Positions 53,601 to 61,573 of a stretch of DNA of 64,000 bases are shown piece by piece. The notes under the pieces are model-generated. The model was not told where the DNA came from. It made no database searches and saw nothing but the letters and a program-made list of their open reading frames with translations. The DNA is from Longimicrobium sp. (GTDB taxonomy: Bacteria > Gemmatimonadota > Gemmatimonadetes > Longimicrobiales > Longimicrobiaceae). The stretch spans positions 62,001 to 126,000 of the forward strand of contig DASVQP010000070.1 of NCBI GenBank assembly GCA_036389135.1. The letters are read 5' to 3'. The stretch's first letter is position 1; the number at the start of each line of letters is the position of its first letter. The translations under genes were made by a program, and so were the position numbers.

Positions 53601-54676
53601 TCACTCAGGTGCGTACGGAAGAGCGAGAGGCCGTACGAGCGCATGTCCTGCTTCGCGAACTGCGGGATTTCCAAGCGGAACTGAAAAATGCGATCGAGAT
53701 ACCTTCGCGCATCGGAACGGTTGAAGATTGCGCCAGGCAGATCCTTGCTGTCGGAGCGTTTTCTCCTGCCCAGTGCCTCCGCGATCCGTTCCTCATCGCA
53801 GGAGATCACAAAGACTATTCCGAATCCTTTTGGAAGAAGGTCGGTAGGTATCTCCATAAAGCAACGCACCGCATCCAGCCCGCTAACCATTTCCTCCGCA
53901 GACAGCCGGTCCAGATCGTCCACAAAAATCACCAAGCGTTCGACCTTTTTACCAGGTCCCTCTTTATAATGACGGAGCTGCTCCCGGAGTACATCCTCGT
54001 ACTGCTCTGCGGATGCCCGCGGCGCTTCCACGCGCGTGACGTTCGTGTACCTCCGAACGGGCTCCCGACGTGGATCGAAGAGTATCTTCGCGAGAACGGG
54101 GATTGATACGACTGCAACAATGGCGGCGAGAGCCTTAAGATTTGCATCGGGGAAGAAGCCTAACGAATTGAGCGCGAACAACGCTCCGATGACAACGAGG
54201 AAGATGGCGGCGATCTGAGCGGGACCGACCGCATACCGATCCCACACGTCCATGAAGAAATCGTACGCGGTACGCTTTTCGAGAGATGTACGCGTCTTCG
54301 AACGGAAGAGATGATCGTACAGGTCCTCCTCGGAACCGCCGAGCTCCAGGTATACGTGTCGGAGCAAAGCCCGCTTGATATCGTCGCCGCCGTGACGCCA
54401 TGCATTGAAGGTGATCGGCCGGATCCGTTCGTTCCTCCGCGTCCCCCCCACCGGCAGGTGTGCATCGTTTTCGAGACCGGTGAGGTAGAGCCGCTTGATG
54501 GTGCTCTTGCCAGTGCCCCACTTGCCGAGCAGCCCGATGCTATATGGCGGTGAGTATCCCCCTTCCACGTATCCGGAGAGCGCGCTCGCGAAGTGGTGAT
54601 GCCCGAACGCGTCGTCTTCGACCGAACCAATCTCGCGGTCGAGAACTCCTTTCACGACATCAGCGGAAGTGGGCAT
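50636..54676 (-). CDS. KAP-family P-loop NTPase, membrane-associated
   Basis: The 1346-residue protein starts at ATG 54676. It has Walker A GKWGTGKST (51-59), two membrane helices (about 154-175 and 180-200) inserted in the NTPase domain, and Walker B RLVIFVDDLDRL (247-258), the defining KAP architecture. The rest (about 430-1346) is a long, mostly helical region of repeat-like character without recognised domains. KAP NTPases are patchily distributed and occur in defence and plasmid loci; the class is thought to organise membrane-associated complexes. GC content is clearly lower than in neighbouring genes, suggesting transfer. No partner nuclease is fused. Confidence 0.82.
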   Translation of the reverse strand: MPTSADVVKGVLDREIGSVEDDAFGHHHFASALSGYVEGGYSPPYSIGLLGKWGTGKSTIKRLYLTGLENDAHLPVGGTRRNERIRPITFNAWRHGGDDIKRALLRHVYLELGGSEEDLYDHLFRSKTRTSLEKRTAYDFFMDVWDRYAVGPAQIAAIFLVVIGALFALNSLGFFPDANLKALAAIVAVVSIPVLAKILFDPRREPVRRYTNVTRVEAPRASAEQYEDVLREQLRHYKEGPGKKVERLVIFVDDLDRLSAEEMVSGLDAVRCFMEIPTDLLPKGFGIVFVISCDEERIAEALGRRKRSDSKDLPGAIFNRSDARRYLDRIFQFRLEIPQFAKQDMRSYGLSLFRTHLSDLATKLEQRGVHLEDVIARLVHMGVGSPRNALQLLNAYAQSWWVAERRERDGAGTDILGGLEGGVVTGNPIALAAICALRVDFPDFYDGLEREPRLITGFTQVFIHAQSIQDQPETVRELLASYAETGGEAGHLVVRAEHRALRQFLSSLVGLQWPNTIRPLLSLSQDPIARRYGDDAPRIYEAFVSGDPAGVLEALGLAHDRRSLDAKAVRLIRDFVEELHRESRVAQENAYATLAELAERLPSEEARLLLTPLSRSLENSDTLRERIPVAKASMVADALLPADRRRLTGAYIRDLLLPNGDLQLRVRNGRKLTLDEAVTTVREAVDFALVTFRRDGLEDADREHLLNWLEVRHVSVDGQGYEFEFEDLEAWIASAEAPLLAVWGPTYTELLIRHLKASPAASWKPAFQARAERVFAEMLDGPEASQATLWEQMSSLLDVRNADAVQYAWTFTRDRVRHADDRALASCMISLARRLTREMNEPEDWSLDWKEGAEVLLSLVGTQRNVMDEGFLTDFEELILVWSGNVSTAIFAVRAIDLVPAPVRARIRDEWANRAMESLPLPCVRWVAEHFDDLSTDKATAVSTALTALLKPGGMDAEEFEHYSTFMRALPWKHLLATPISNHVSRALARMHQSPATAPLAVQVFEVVAAMMRRDPVPGAAPALEQTFAMLAQNNLGTALFHSKMVDAWPKTGGDYGDYDPGRIFDWGVACGTRDPDVENVGALLASLQSMVERGVVPRDRVPSLLELAGAVWPNARTEARDVMLAFREIASAVALASLADSIDPADSLAMDDLRRVWAHAAAECSISTERAVAASILAESARMAGGFPQGDWALWLWIEVNEDQARLLSDLLFDNALNDAQRLRVWAQITTRSEQLGPGFFGRVLVPILSRSDLPKTTRAVLESAPTITALLPRLADRNSLARTLLAGFPDYPLDSTAGGVIEWIKAMGAGSVVKDNMIEEFPEHVRERLRTSFARKAQRGKTGR

Positions 54677-54887
54677 GGCTGCTTCGGCGGGAGTAAAGGT
54701 GTCATCTATGGGTTCAGCACCGAATGCGCTGCACGCAAGCTACGAAGCTGAGTGTAAATGGTCAACGGAATCTTCGGCATGTCTTCGGCGCCGAACAACG
54801 CCCGGTCGCTGTGCTCCCATGGCACTCATGGATAGCCATCAAGTCGGCGCGAATTCCTCGTCCATGTGCTCCAGGCTGCCGAAGTGG

Positions 54888-55214
54888 GATCTCCTCGGCC
54901 GTGGCGCGGTCGGGAAACTCGCTCTCCTGCAGCTGCACCCCCAGCCGCTCGCGGATGCGCTGCGGCTCGCGCTCCCACGCCATCCCCAGGATCTCCACCT
55001 CGCCGCCGTCGCGCTCCTGCAGCCCTTCCAGGATCTCGATGGTGGTGGTCTTCCCCGCCCCGTTCGGCCCCAGCAGCCCCAGGCACTCGCCCTGGCGCAC
55101 GTCCAGGTCCAGCGCCTTCACCGCCACCGTGTCGCCGAACCTCTTGTGCAGGCCGCGGCAGCGGATGGCGAGTGCGTCGGACGGCGGGGTTTGCGACGCG
55201 GTTGCGGAGCTCAT
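54888..55214 (-). pseudogene. Truncated duplicate of the ABC ATPase gene (5' part)
   Basis: From a start at 55214 the first 90 or so codons match the ABC ATPase at 50041-50352: by eye about a dozen mismatches over about 285 bases, and five extra codons at the N-terminus. Homology ends abruptly at 54888, after the codons for RATAEEI. The frame then runs on into unrelated sequence to a stop at 54762. Walker A is kept, but signature and Walker B are lost, so no ATPase is made. Confidence 0.88.
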
Positions 55215-55390
55215 CTCGGCGGTGGTGTAGGTTCCTGCGGACCGGCGGGGACACGAGTGCGCCAGGCCATAAAGTTGCGCCCGCGATGACTTTGCGCCAG
55301 CGCTCCAACCAGTTTCGTGGCGAAGCCCGCCCGGTCATTGCGGGGCCGGCCGACGGCGCGGATCATGTCCCCCGACGCACAAACGAGAAG

Positions 55391-55416
55391 CCCCGGCAGA
55401 GCGTGCTCTGCCGGGG
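55391..55416. terminator. Perfect 12-bp hairpin before the HEPN gene
   Basis: CCCCGGCAGAGC (55391-55402) pairs exactly with GCTCTGCCGGGG (55405-55416) across a two-base gap. No T-tract follows. It may be a transcription terminator for a lost gene or a leader element of the HEPN/Abi gene. The rest of 55215-55493 shows nothing else. Confidence 0.45.
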
Positions 55417-55493
55417 CCCACATCCCTCGGAACCATCACCGGCTCCCCTCGCGGAGGCCGGGAGAGGATCTCCCGAGGCGCAAGCAAAATATC

Positions 55494-56303
55494 ATGAACC
55501 CCGAATCTGCACAAGCGGCCTACCTGACCGCAATTACCACCGCGCTCTCACCGACGAGGCTCCGACACGCCTTTCGCGCTTCTCGAGACGAATCGGAGAC
55601 GGTGGTGCTCGCACGGTACTTTCGAAACCTCGCCCTTTGTGAGTCGCTCTATCCGGTGCTGCATGTCCTGGAAATCACGCTGCGAAACCGGGTGGACGAG
55701 GTGATGGGCTCGGCCTTCCCCGCCACTCCGCCGCGACGCCGGGCCCTTCACGCCGGGGAGCTGCCGAGCACGGGATCATGGCTGGACGCGGACCCCGGCG
55801 TGCTCGCCCCGGGTGATCGCGAAGAGATCGGGCGCACCAAAGCCCGTGCATTCGTTCAGGAGAGAAAAGCGCCGTCTTCCGACCAGGTGGTAGAAGGGCT
55901 CTCCCTCGGTTTCTGGACCGGGCTATTCACGCGCGTATACGAGATCAGTCCACGATCCTCGTACAACCCTGCTGACGGAAAGCCCACCGCGTTCTGGCCC
56001 CGGCATCTGAAGGCGGTGTTCCCGCATCTGCCGCGCCGGCTCCGCACACGTCAGCACGTGTACTCAGTTCTTTCGGAACTGACGCGCCTCCGCAACTTAG
56101 TCTTCCATCACCGGCCGGTCTGGCACCTCAAGCTCAACCCCCTGCATACAAGTGCAACTGGAGCGATCGGTTGGATCAGCCCGGAGGTGCAGCGAACGTT
56201 GCTGCACCTCGATCGGTTTCCAGCGGTTTACAACCGGGATGCGGATGACTTCGTTCGCCTTGTCGGTCGTATCGCCGCACATGAGCCGCCGAACTCCGGG
56301 TGA
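55494..56303 (+). CDS. Abi-like protein with HEPN RNase motif
   Basis: The 269-residue all-helical protein starts at ATG 55494. Near the N-terminus it has LHVLEITLRNRVDEV, the block typical of Abi-2/AbiF-like proteins, and near the C-terminus RLRNLVFHHRPVW with R200-x4-H205, the HEPN RNase signature. Such proteins act in phage abortive infection or as toxins cleaving RNA. The only plus-strand gene of this island, it lies between the truncated ATPase copy and the converging LVIVD gene, 11 bases apart. No antitoxin is evident. Confidence 0.75.
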   Translation: MNPESAQAAYLTAITTALSPTRLRHAFRASRDESETVVLARYFRNLALCESLYPVLHVLEITLRNRVDEVMGSAFPATPPRRRALHAGELPSTGSWLDADPGVLAPGDREEIGRTKARAFVQERKAPSSDQVVEGLSLGFWTGLFTRVYEISPRSSYNPADGKPTAFWPRHLKAVFPHLPRRLRTRQHVYSVLSELTRLRNLVFHHRPVWHLKLNPLHTSATGAIGWISPEVQRTLLHLDRFPAVYNRDADDFVRLVGRIAAHEPPNSG

Positions 56304-56314
56304 TCGCTGGATTC

Positions 56315-57544
56315 TCACCGCCGGATCGCGGCGGCGTCCAGCTTCCAGAGGCCGTTGAGCATGTCGGAGGCATAGACGTGGGCGCCGACGTGCTGCACGC
56401 CCCAGATGAAGAAGTTGCGGCCGCCGGTCGGGACGTCCAGCGCACGGCCCACCTCGCGCACCGCCTTGCGCAGGTCGCAGCGCCCGTCTGCGGCGCGGGC
56501 GGAGGCGTCGCAGGCGGAGAGGTCGCCCGCGACGTTCAGGGCGCGCACCCCACCGTTGTAGTAGGCGGCGTAGAGCGTGCCGCTCGCCTCGTCGACCGAG
56601 AAGTTGTGGGTGCCGGCGCCGGGGACGTTGTAGAAGGCCACCTCGCGCGGCCTCGTGAAGTCGCTCACGTCCACCACGTGGATGTCGCCGGCGGACGTGC
56701 TGCCGATGATCCCCGCCTGCTCCTCGCCGACGATGGCGAAGCGCTTGGAGCCGCCCGTGTGCAGCCACCAGATGTTGTGCACCGCGCCGCCCACCGTCCT
56801 CACGTTTCCCAGCTCCACCGGGTTCTCCGGCGAGCCGCCGCGCCCGCCGCCGCCGATGTCCCAGATCGTCATCCCGGCGTTCCACAGCGCGGTAAAGAGG
56901 ATGCCGTCGCGCACGAAGACGTCGTGGATGAAGGGGTCGCCCATCACGCGTGAAAGGACTTCGCGAGGGGCGGCCGGGTTGCTCAGGTCCACCACCACCA
57001 GGCGCGCCGGGGCGCTGGCCCCGGGATCGACCGAGAGAAAGCCGTACAGCTTCCCGTTCACCCTCGCGATCTCGGCGGTGTGCACGCCGGGGTCGGTGTT
57101 GGTGGAGGTGAAGCGCGAGAGCTCACGCGGACGGGCCGGGTTCGCCAGGTCGAAGACGATGATGCGGCCCGGGCGCCGCTCGGTGGCGACCACCAGGAGC
57201 TTGCCGTCGTCGGTGACCTGGACGTCGCCGGTGATGAGGGCATTGTCCACGATCACCGAATCGGCCGGCGCGGGGACGTTGCCGGACACGTCCCACACCT
57301 TGATGGCGTCGCCCTGGGTGCGGTTCGGGCCACGCTGCCCCCAGGTGGTGGTGTACGCCCAGCGCCCGTTGACGGCGACCTCGGCGGTGTAGCGCTCGGG
57401 CACGCACCCCAGCCCCAGCACCGCGGGCGCGGTGATCTGCGCGCAGTTGGGATCGGGCTTCAGGTCCGGATCCGGATCGGCCGGATTGTTGTCGCACGCG
57501 GCAGCGATTGCGGCGAGGGCGAGGAGGAGGACGGTGCGTTTCAT
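56315..57544 (-). CDS. LVIVD-repeat lipoprotein
   Basis: The 409-residue lipoprotein has a lipobox (Ala-Ala-Ala-Cys) at residue 17 and beta-propeller repeats of the LVIVD type (IIVFDLANPARPRELSRFTS, LVVVDLSNPAAPREVL, IHVVDVSDFTRPREVAFYNV). It is presumably a surface- or periplasm-exposed propeller of unknown ligand. The ATG start 57544 has GGAGGA upstream. A broken copy of its 3' end is at 50411. Confidence 0.83.
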   Translation of the reverse strand: MKRTVLLLALAAIAAACDNNPADPDPDLKPDPNCAQITAPAVLGLGCVPERYTAEVAVNGRWAYTTTWGQRGPNRTQGDAIKVWDVSGNVPAPADSVIVDNALITGDVQVTDDGKLLVVATERRPGRIIVFDLANPARPRELSRFTSTNTDPGVHTAEIARVNGKLYGFLSVDPGASAPARLVVVDLSNPAAPREVLSRVMGDPFIHDVFVRDGILFTALWNAGMTIWDIGGGGRGGSPENPVELGNVRTVGGAVHNIWWLHTGGSKRFAIVGEEQAGIIGSTSAGDIHVVDVSDFTRPREVAFYNVPGAGTHNFSVDEASGTLYAAYYNGGVRALNVAGDLSACDASARAADGRCDLRKAVREVGRALDVPTGGRNFFIWGVQHVGAHVYASDMLNGLWKLDAAAIRR

Positions 57545-57595
57545 GGATGAGGAGGATGAAGGAATGTGTGTGAGTGCGTTGACGCGTGAGTGCGT

Positions 57596-58834
57596 TCAGT
57601 GTCCGCGTGCCGCGGCGCCGTAGCGGCCCATGCGGGGGTGCGCGCCGCCGATCTCGATGCGGGCACCGGCGGCCACCGTCCACATGCGGTCCGCGCCGTA
57701 GAACTCGCGCGGCACGAAGACGCTGGCGGTGCGGAGCGGCTCGGCGGCCAGGCGCGCGGCTTCGACGAACGGGCGCATCCTGATGCCGGCGAGCGAGCCG
57801 GCCCCGTGGCTCAGGTGCAGCGTTGCGATCGTCCAGCGCGTGATCCCCTGCAGCGACACGTCGGCGTGCGGCGACGGCGTGCGAAAGGGGTCCGCCAGCC
57901 GCTCCTCTTCCGGGCGCTCGGTCCGCTCCAGGCGCAGCGCCATTTCGATGCCGCGGCGCCGGACCGCGCCCTCCGCCAGCACGGACGAGAGGCGAAAGGA
58001 GCGAAGGGAGCCGTTCATCTGGTCGGTGCGCGCCCACTCCACCAGCGCGTAGTCGCGGGACGCCGCCCCCCGGCCCGCCTCGTAGCGGAGGGAGGCGGCG
58101 ACCTTGTCGTGATCGAGGCCCACGCCGCGCGGCTCCTCCGGCGAGTTGATCCGGGCATAGCCGCCGGATGCTTCCCAGCCGCGGCGCGGAGCCAGTGTGG
58201 CGCGCAGCGCCCACGAGTCGCCGAAGCGGCCGGGGTCGCCCAGGTCGCCCGTGCCGAGGGGCTCGTTCCCGGCGAAGAGCGCCCCCTCCAGCGCCAGCGG
58301 GCCGCGCCGCACCGCCATTATCGTCATCAGCCGCTCCAGCACCTGCGCCAGGTGGTGGTTGGCGGGAAACTTGACGAAGGGGCGCGCCATCGGGTCGTCG
58401 CTGCCAAAGGGAACGAATCCCCGCCCCGCGCTCACCGACAGCTCGCCACGCGCGTGCGGACCGCCCAGGGGAGAGAACGTCGCGACCGCCTCGTGCAGGA
58501 CAGTGTGCGGGTGGCGGCGGTCGATGAACCCCTCGCCCCAGATCCCCGGGTTGGGTTCGCCGTCCGCCAGGGTCAGCGCCTCCAAGTTGATGCTGGCCAC
58601 CAGCGCCGCCCGCCCGCCCCACGCGGTTGCGTGCGCCATCACCATCGGCTGCGTCACCTGTGCCTCGGTGCTCGACTCGCCGTTGAGCGCGGGCGCCGTG
58701 TGCGTGACCAGCGGAATCGCCTGCGCGCTCACGCTGAGCCGCACCGCCGCGGAGTCCGGCGCATGCGCGTGCTCCTGCGCCGCGGCGGGGGCGGCGGCCA
58801 GGAGGAGTGCGGCGATGGCGGCGGACGGCTTCAC
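57596..58834 (-). CDS. Probable outer-membrane beta-barrel protein of unknown function
   Basis: The 412-residue protein starts at GTG 58834 with a signal ending AAAQ, followed by a His-rich EHAHAPDS stretch. The remainder has alternating hydrophobic strands like a barrel. A conserved-looking FIDRRHPHTVLHE block lies near residue 90. The protein ends GAAARGH, without the usual C-terminal aromatic. It lies 51 bases upstream of the LVIVD gene in a probable operon. I do not recognise a named family. Confidence 0.6.
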   Translation of the reverse strand: MKPSAAIAALLLAAAPAAAQEHAHAPDSAAVRLSVSAQAIPLVTHTAPALNGESSTEAQVTQPMVMAHATAWGGRAALVASINLEALTLADGEPNPGIWGEGFIDRRHPHTVLHEAVATFSPLGGPHARGELSVSAGRGFVPFGSDDPMARPFVKFPANHHLAQVLERLMTIMAVRRGPLALEGALFAGNEPLGTGDLGDPGRFGDSWALRATLAPRRGWEASGGYARINSPEEPRGVGLDHDKVAASLRYEAGRGAASRDYALVEWARTDQMNGSLRSFRLSSVLAEGAVRRRGIEMALRLERTERPEEERLADPFRTPSPHADVSLQGITRWTIATLHLSHGAGSLAGIRMRPFVEAARLAAEPLRTASVFVPREFYGADRMWTVAAGARIEIGGAHPRMGRYGAAARGH

Positions 58835-58850
58835 GGCGGTGTTGGTTAGG

Positions 58851-58908
58851 GGGGCGAGTGAACTCGCTGCAACAACAGCACAAAGTCCGCCTGCGCGGAC
58901 TCGGGCTC
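58851..58908. repeat. Dispersed intergenic repeat, copy 2 (GAGTGAACTCGC family)
   Basis: Matches 1157-1212 over about 55 bases with a handful of differences. It lies 16 bases upstream of the GTG of the outer-membrane-like gene. Confidence 0.75.
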
Positions 58909-58955
58909 GGAGATCCGTGACCGCTGCGGGCTCGTGTGCGTGCGCGGCTCTCCCG

Positions 58956-59405
58956 CTAGACGCCGGCGATTTCTTCGATGCGGCGTACGATGGCGTCGAG
59001 GTGCGCGGCGTCGCGGAGTATGACGAGGATGGTGTCGTCGCCGGCGACGGTGCCGAGGACCTCGGGCCACTCCTCCCAGTCGATCCCCACCGCAATGGGT
59101 TGCGCGCCGCCGACCATCGTCTTGACCACGAGGAGGTTCCCCACGCCGTCCGATCCCAGGTAGAGCGATGGGAGGAGGCGGGCGAGGGTCGGGGTGGGGT
59201 CGGTGACGCCGGGCGGGAGGGTGTAGGTGGAGCCGCCGTTCTCGTCGGGCACCTTGACCAGCCCCAGCTCGCGGATGTCGCGCGACAGGGTGGCCTGCGC
59301 CACCTCGAAGCCTCGCTCCGCCAGGAAGTCGCGAAGGACCTCCTGCGACGAAACGCGGCGGTCGCGGACCAGCTCCAGGATGGCTGCGTGGCGCTGGGGC
59401 TTCAT
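58956..59405 (-). CDS. argR: Arginine repressor ArgR
   Basis: The 149-residue arginine-sensing regulator has the N-terminal winged helix with VAQATLSRDIRELGL (SR motif) and the C-terminal hexamerisation and arginine-binding domain (GTVAGDDTILVI). Length fits the family. The ATG 59405 adjoins an array of ATTCCCC repeats on the minus strand, so there is no purine-rich ribosome site. No arg biosynthesis gene is in the window. Confidence 0.9.
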   Translation of the reverse strand: MKPQRHAAILELVRDRRVSSQEVLRDFLAERGFEVAQATLSRDIRELGLVKVPDENGGSTYTLPPGVTDPTPTLARLLPSLYLGSDGVGNLLVVKTMVGGAQPIAVGIDWEEWPEVLGTVAGDDTILVILRDAAHLDAIVRRIEEIAGV

Positions 59406-59436
59406 GGGGAATGGGGATTGGGGAATGGGGAATGGG
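59404..59436. repeat. Heptanucleotide array (ATGGGGA)n before argR
   Basis: About 4.7 copies of ATGGGGA, one with a T for A, directly upstream of the argR start. A second array of inverse orientation is at 59623-59659. Confidence 0.85.
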
Positions 59437-59622
59437 CCGCCGCTCCCGCCGAAGCTAGGCCGGCGCGCGGAGATGGCGCAAGCGTGGAGGATGGCGCCCG
59501 CACGCCTGCCCCTGTACGGCATTGGTGCGATTCCGAATGCCGCGTTTCGCGAGCCGGCTTCAGCCGCCTTCCCGTAGTTCCAGCCGGGGATTTATTTCAA
59601 CCGCCGCCCCACACGCACCGGC

Positions 59623-59659
59623 CATTCCCCATTCCCCATTCCCCATTCCCCATTCCCCT
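59623..59659. repeat. Heptanucleotide array (CCCCATT)n after the phosphatase gene
   Basis: About five copies of CCCCATT abut the phosphatase stop codon. They are complementary to the array at 59404-59436, so a transcript running through both could form a long stem around the argR start. The 186 bases between hold no gene. Confidence 0.85.
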
Positions 59660-61253
59660 ACCTCAGCGCCTCCACCAGCACCCGCCCATCCAGCGCCTCC
59701 GTCGGCCGCACGCCCACGATGCGCGCCAGCGTCGGCGCGATGTCCACCACGCGGGCGAAGCGATCGTACTTTCCGGGGCGGATCATGGCTCCGTAAAAGA
59801 TCACCGGCACGTGCGCGTCGTAGTCGTGCGGCGTGCCGTGCTGCGCGAACGTCGCGATCCCCCACACGTGCTCCGGCAGCAGCGTGACGACGGCGGCCAC
59901 GGGAAGGTCGGGTGGAAGCATGTGCACCCACCGGCGCGACACCGGGTTGGTTGCCGAGTCGCGCGGGAGGTCCTTCACGAGTCTGGCGTGCATCACCCCC
60001 GGCTGCCGGCGCGCCCACGCCACGAAGCGCGTCATCGCCTCCGGGAGCAGCGCGGCCGGGTCGCGCCCGGCGCGGAGGAAGGCGTCGGGGTCGTACGCCA
60101 CCATCCCGTCGTCGAAATGGAAGGCGGCGCTGTCCACACCCATCCGCCGCGCCTCGGCGCCCAGCCAGCGGGTGAAGGCGCCGAGGTTCGCGTGGTAGCG
60201 CGTGGCGTCGGCGGGGTGGCGCACCTTGGGGATGGACGCCACGCCGTGGTCCGCGGTCAGCGCGATCACCACGCTCGCCGGATCGCGGCCGGCGTACAGC
60301 GAGTCGAGGAACACCCCCAGCATCCGGTCCAGCCGCACCACCTGGTCGTGGATCTCGCGCGAGTCCGGGCCGTAGCGATGCCCCACCGCGTCCGTCGTGG
60401 AGAACGACACCGCGAAGACGTCGGTCTGCGGCCCCTGCCCCAGCTTCAGCTCGCGCAGGCCGGCCAGCGCCAGCTCCATCGTGAGATCATCCATCCAGGG
60501 AAACTCGACGATGGTGCGCCCCGCCGTGTCCGGATTCGCGGAAAGGACGTGCGGAAAGGTGTAGTCGCGCCCGCCGTTCTCCGCGGGAACGCTGTCCCGC
60601 TCCGTGTACGACGATGCGGGGAGGAGCGGCGTCCACGCCTTACCCGCAAACCGCTGCACCGGCCGAGATGCGTTGTAGCGCCGCACCCAGGTGGGAAGCG
60701 TGTCTGCGTACCAGGTGCTGGTGGTGAAGGCGCCGTTGTAGCCCCACCAGTAGACCTGCTGCTGCGCGCGTCCCAGCGGAAGGATCGCCCCGCGGTCCTT
60801 CCGCGACACCGAGAGGGCGCGCGTGCGTGGGTCTTTGAAGCGCAGCCAGTCGGTCAGCGTGCTCCCGCGGAAGCGAAAGGGCGACGCGCCCGCCATGGTG
60901 CTCCCGGCCAGGAGCGGCGCCTGCGGGTCGCCCACGCCGGCCACGTTCTGCACGATCCCGGTGCTCCGCGGGAAGCGCCCCGAAAGCGTGCTTGCGTGCC
61001 CCGGCGCCGTCTCGGTGACGGCGTGGTCCTGGTACGCCCGGGTGAAGACGGCGCCCCCGTCGTACAGACGCGCCAGCCCGCCGGTGAGCTGTCCCGGCCA
61101 GCGCGTGAAGTAATCGGGGCGGAGCTGGTCAACGGTGATGAGCACCACCAGCGTCGGGCGGCGCGCGGGGGCGGCGGGCTGCTGCTGCGCCGCGGCGGGC
61201 ACGGTGGCCAGCCACCCGGCGGCGGCCAGCGATGCGATTCTTTTGAGCTTCAT
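59658..61253 (-). CDS. Secreted alkaline phosphatase-family enzyme (PafA-like)
   Basis: The 531-residue exported metallo-phosphatase starts at ATG 61253 with a signal ending AAAQ. The alkaline phosphatase fold is marked by VVLITVDQLRPDYF (metal Asp), the nucleophile Thr in VTETAPGHAS, STTDAVGHRYGP (metal Asp and His) and ALTADHGVAS. It probably splits phosphate monoesters or phosphodiesters in the periplasm. It is followed by argR but probably not functionally linked. Confidence 0.88.
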   Translation of the reverse strand: MKLKRIASLAAAGWLATVPAAAQQQPAAPARRPTLVVLITVDQLRPDYFTRWPGQLTGGLARLYDGGAVFTRAYQDHAVTETAPGHASTLSGRFPRSTGIVQNVAGVGDPQAPLLAGSTMAGASPFRFRGSTLTDWLRFKDPRTRALSVSRKDRGAILPLGRAQQQVYWWGYNGAFTTSTWYADTLPTWVRRYNASRPVQRFAGKAWTPLLPASSYTERDSVPAENGGRDYTFPHVLSANPDTAGRTIVEFPWMDDLTMELALAGLRELKLGQGPQTDVFAVSFSTTDAVGHRYGPDSREIHDQVVRLDRMLGVFLDSLYAGRDPASVVIALTADHGVASIPKVRHPADATRYHANLGAFTRWLGAEARRMGVDSAAFHFDDGMVAYDPDAFLRAGRDPAALLPEAMTRFVAWARRQPGVMHARLVKDLPRDSATNPVSRRWVHMLPPDLPVAAVVTLLPEHVWGIATFAQHGTPHDYDAHVPVIFYGAMIRPGKYDRFARVVDIAPTLARIVGVRPTEALDGRVLVEALR

Positions 61254-61573
61254 GCGGACTTCAAGTGGCTTGGGTCTCCCGGCAGGCTCCACAGCGGCCG
61301 CCGTACCGCCAAGCTACCCCCGCGCCCCCCGCCGGACCATCCCGCCCGGACATCGAGCGCGTCACGATCCACCCACGAAGGCGATCGGCAGCGCGCCCGC
61401 ACGGGGCGCCTAATCGGGTAAACGAGAGTGCGGCTGATCGAAGCACTCCCGGGTATCAATCGAAACCTACGCGGGGCTGGATTTCTCGGTTATACTCAGG
61501 GGCACCTGGCATGTATTGCGACCCCCCGCCCGCGCCATCCACCCGGCGCAACCCCTCCCGCCACGGCATTTCC
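61254..61573. other. 320-base divergent intergenic region
   Basis: Lies between the phosphatase and the small membrane protein genes. A TATACT box at 61491-61496 could be a -10 element of the plus-strand gene, but no matching -35 is seen at 17 bases. No gene or repeat recognised. Confidence 0.4.

Noticed and set aside
54762-55214. Second functional ABC ATPase
   Set aside because: Only the first third is kept; signature motif and Walker B are missing and the tail is unrelated sequence.
50411-55214. Insertion-sequence-mediated transposition of the KAP gene
   Set aside because: No transposase, terminal inverted repeats or target-site duplication were seen; the flanking duplicates are pieces of host genes instead.
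59404-59659. CRISPR array
   Set aside because: The repeat unit is seven bases without spacers, and no cas gene is present.
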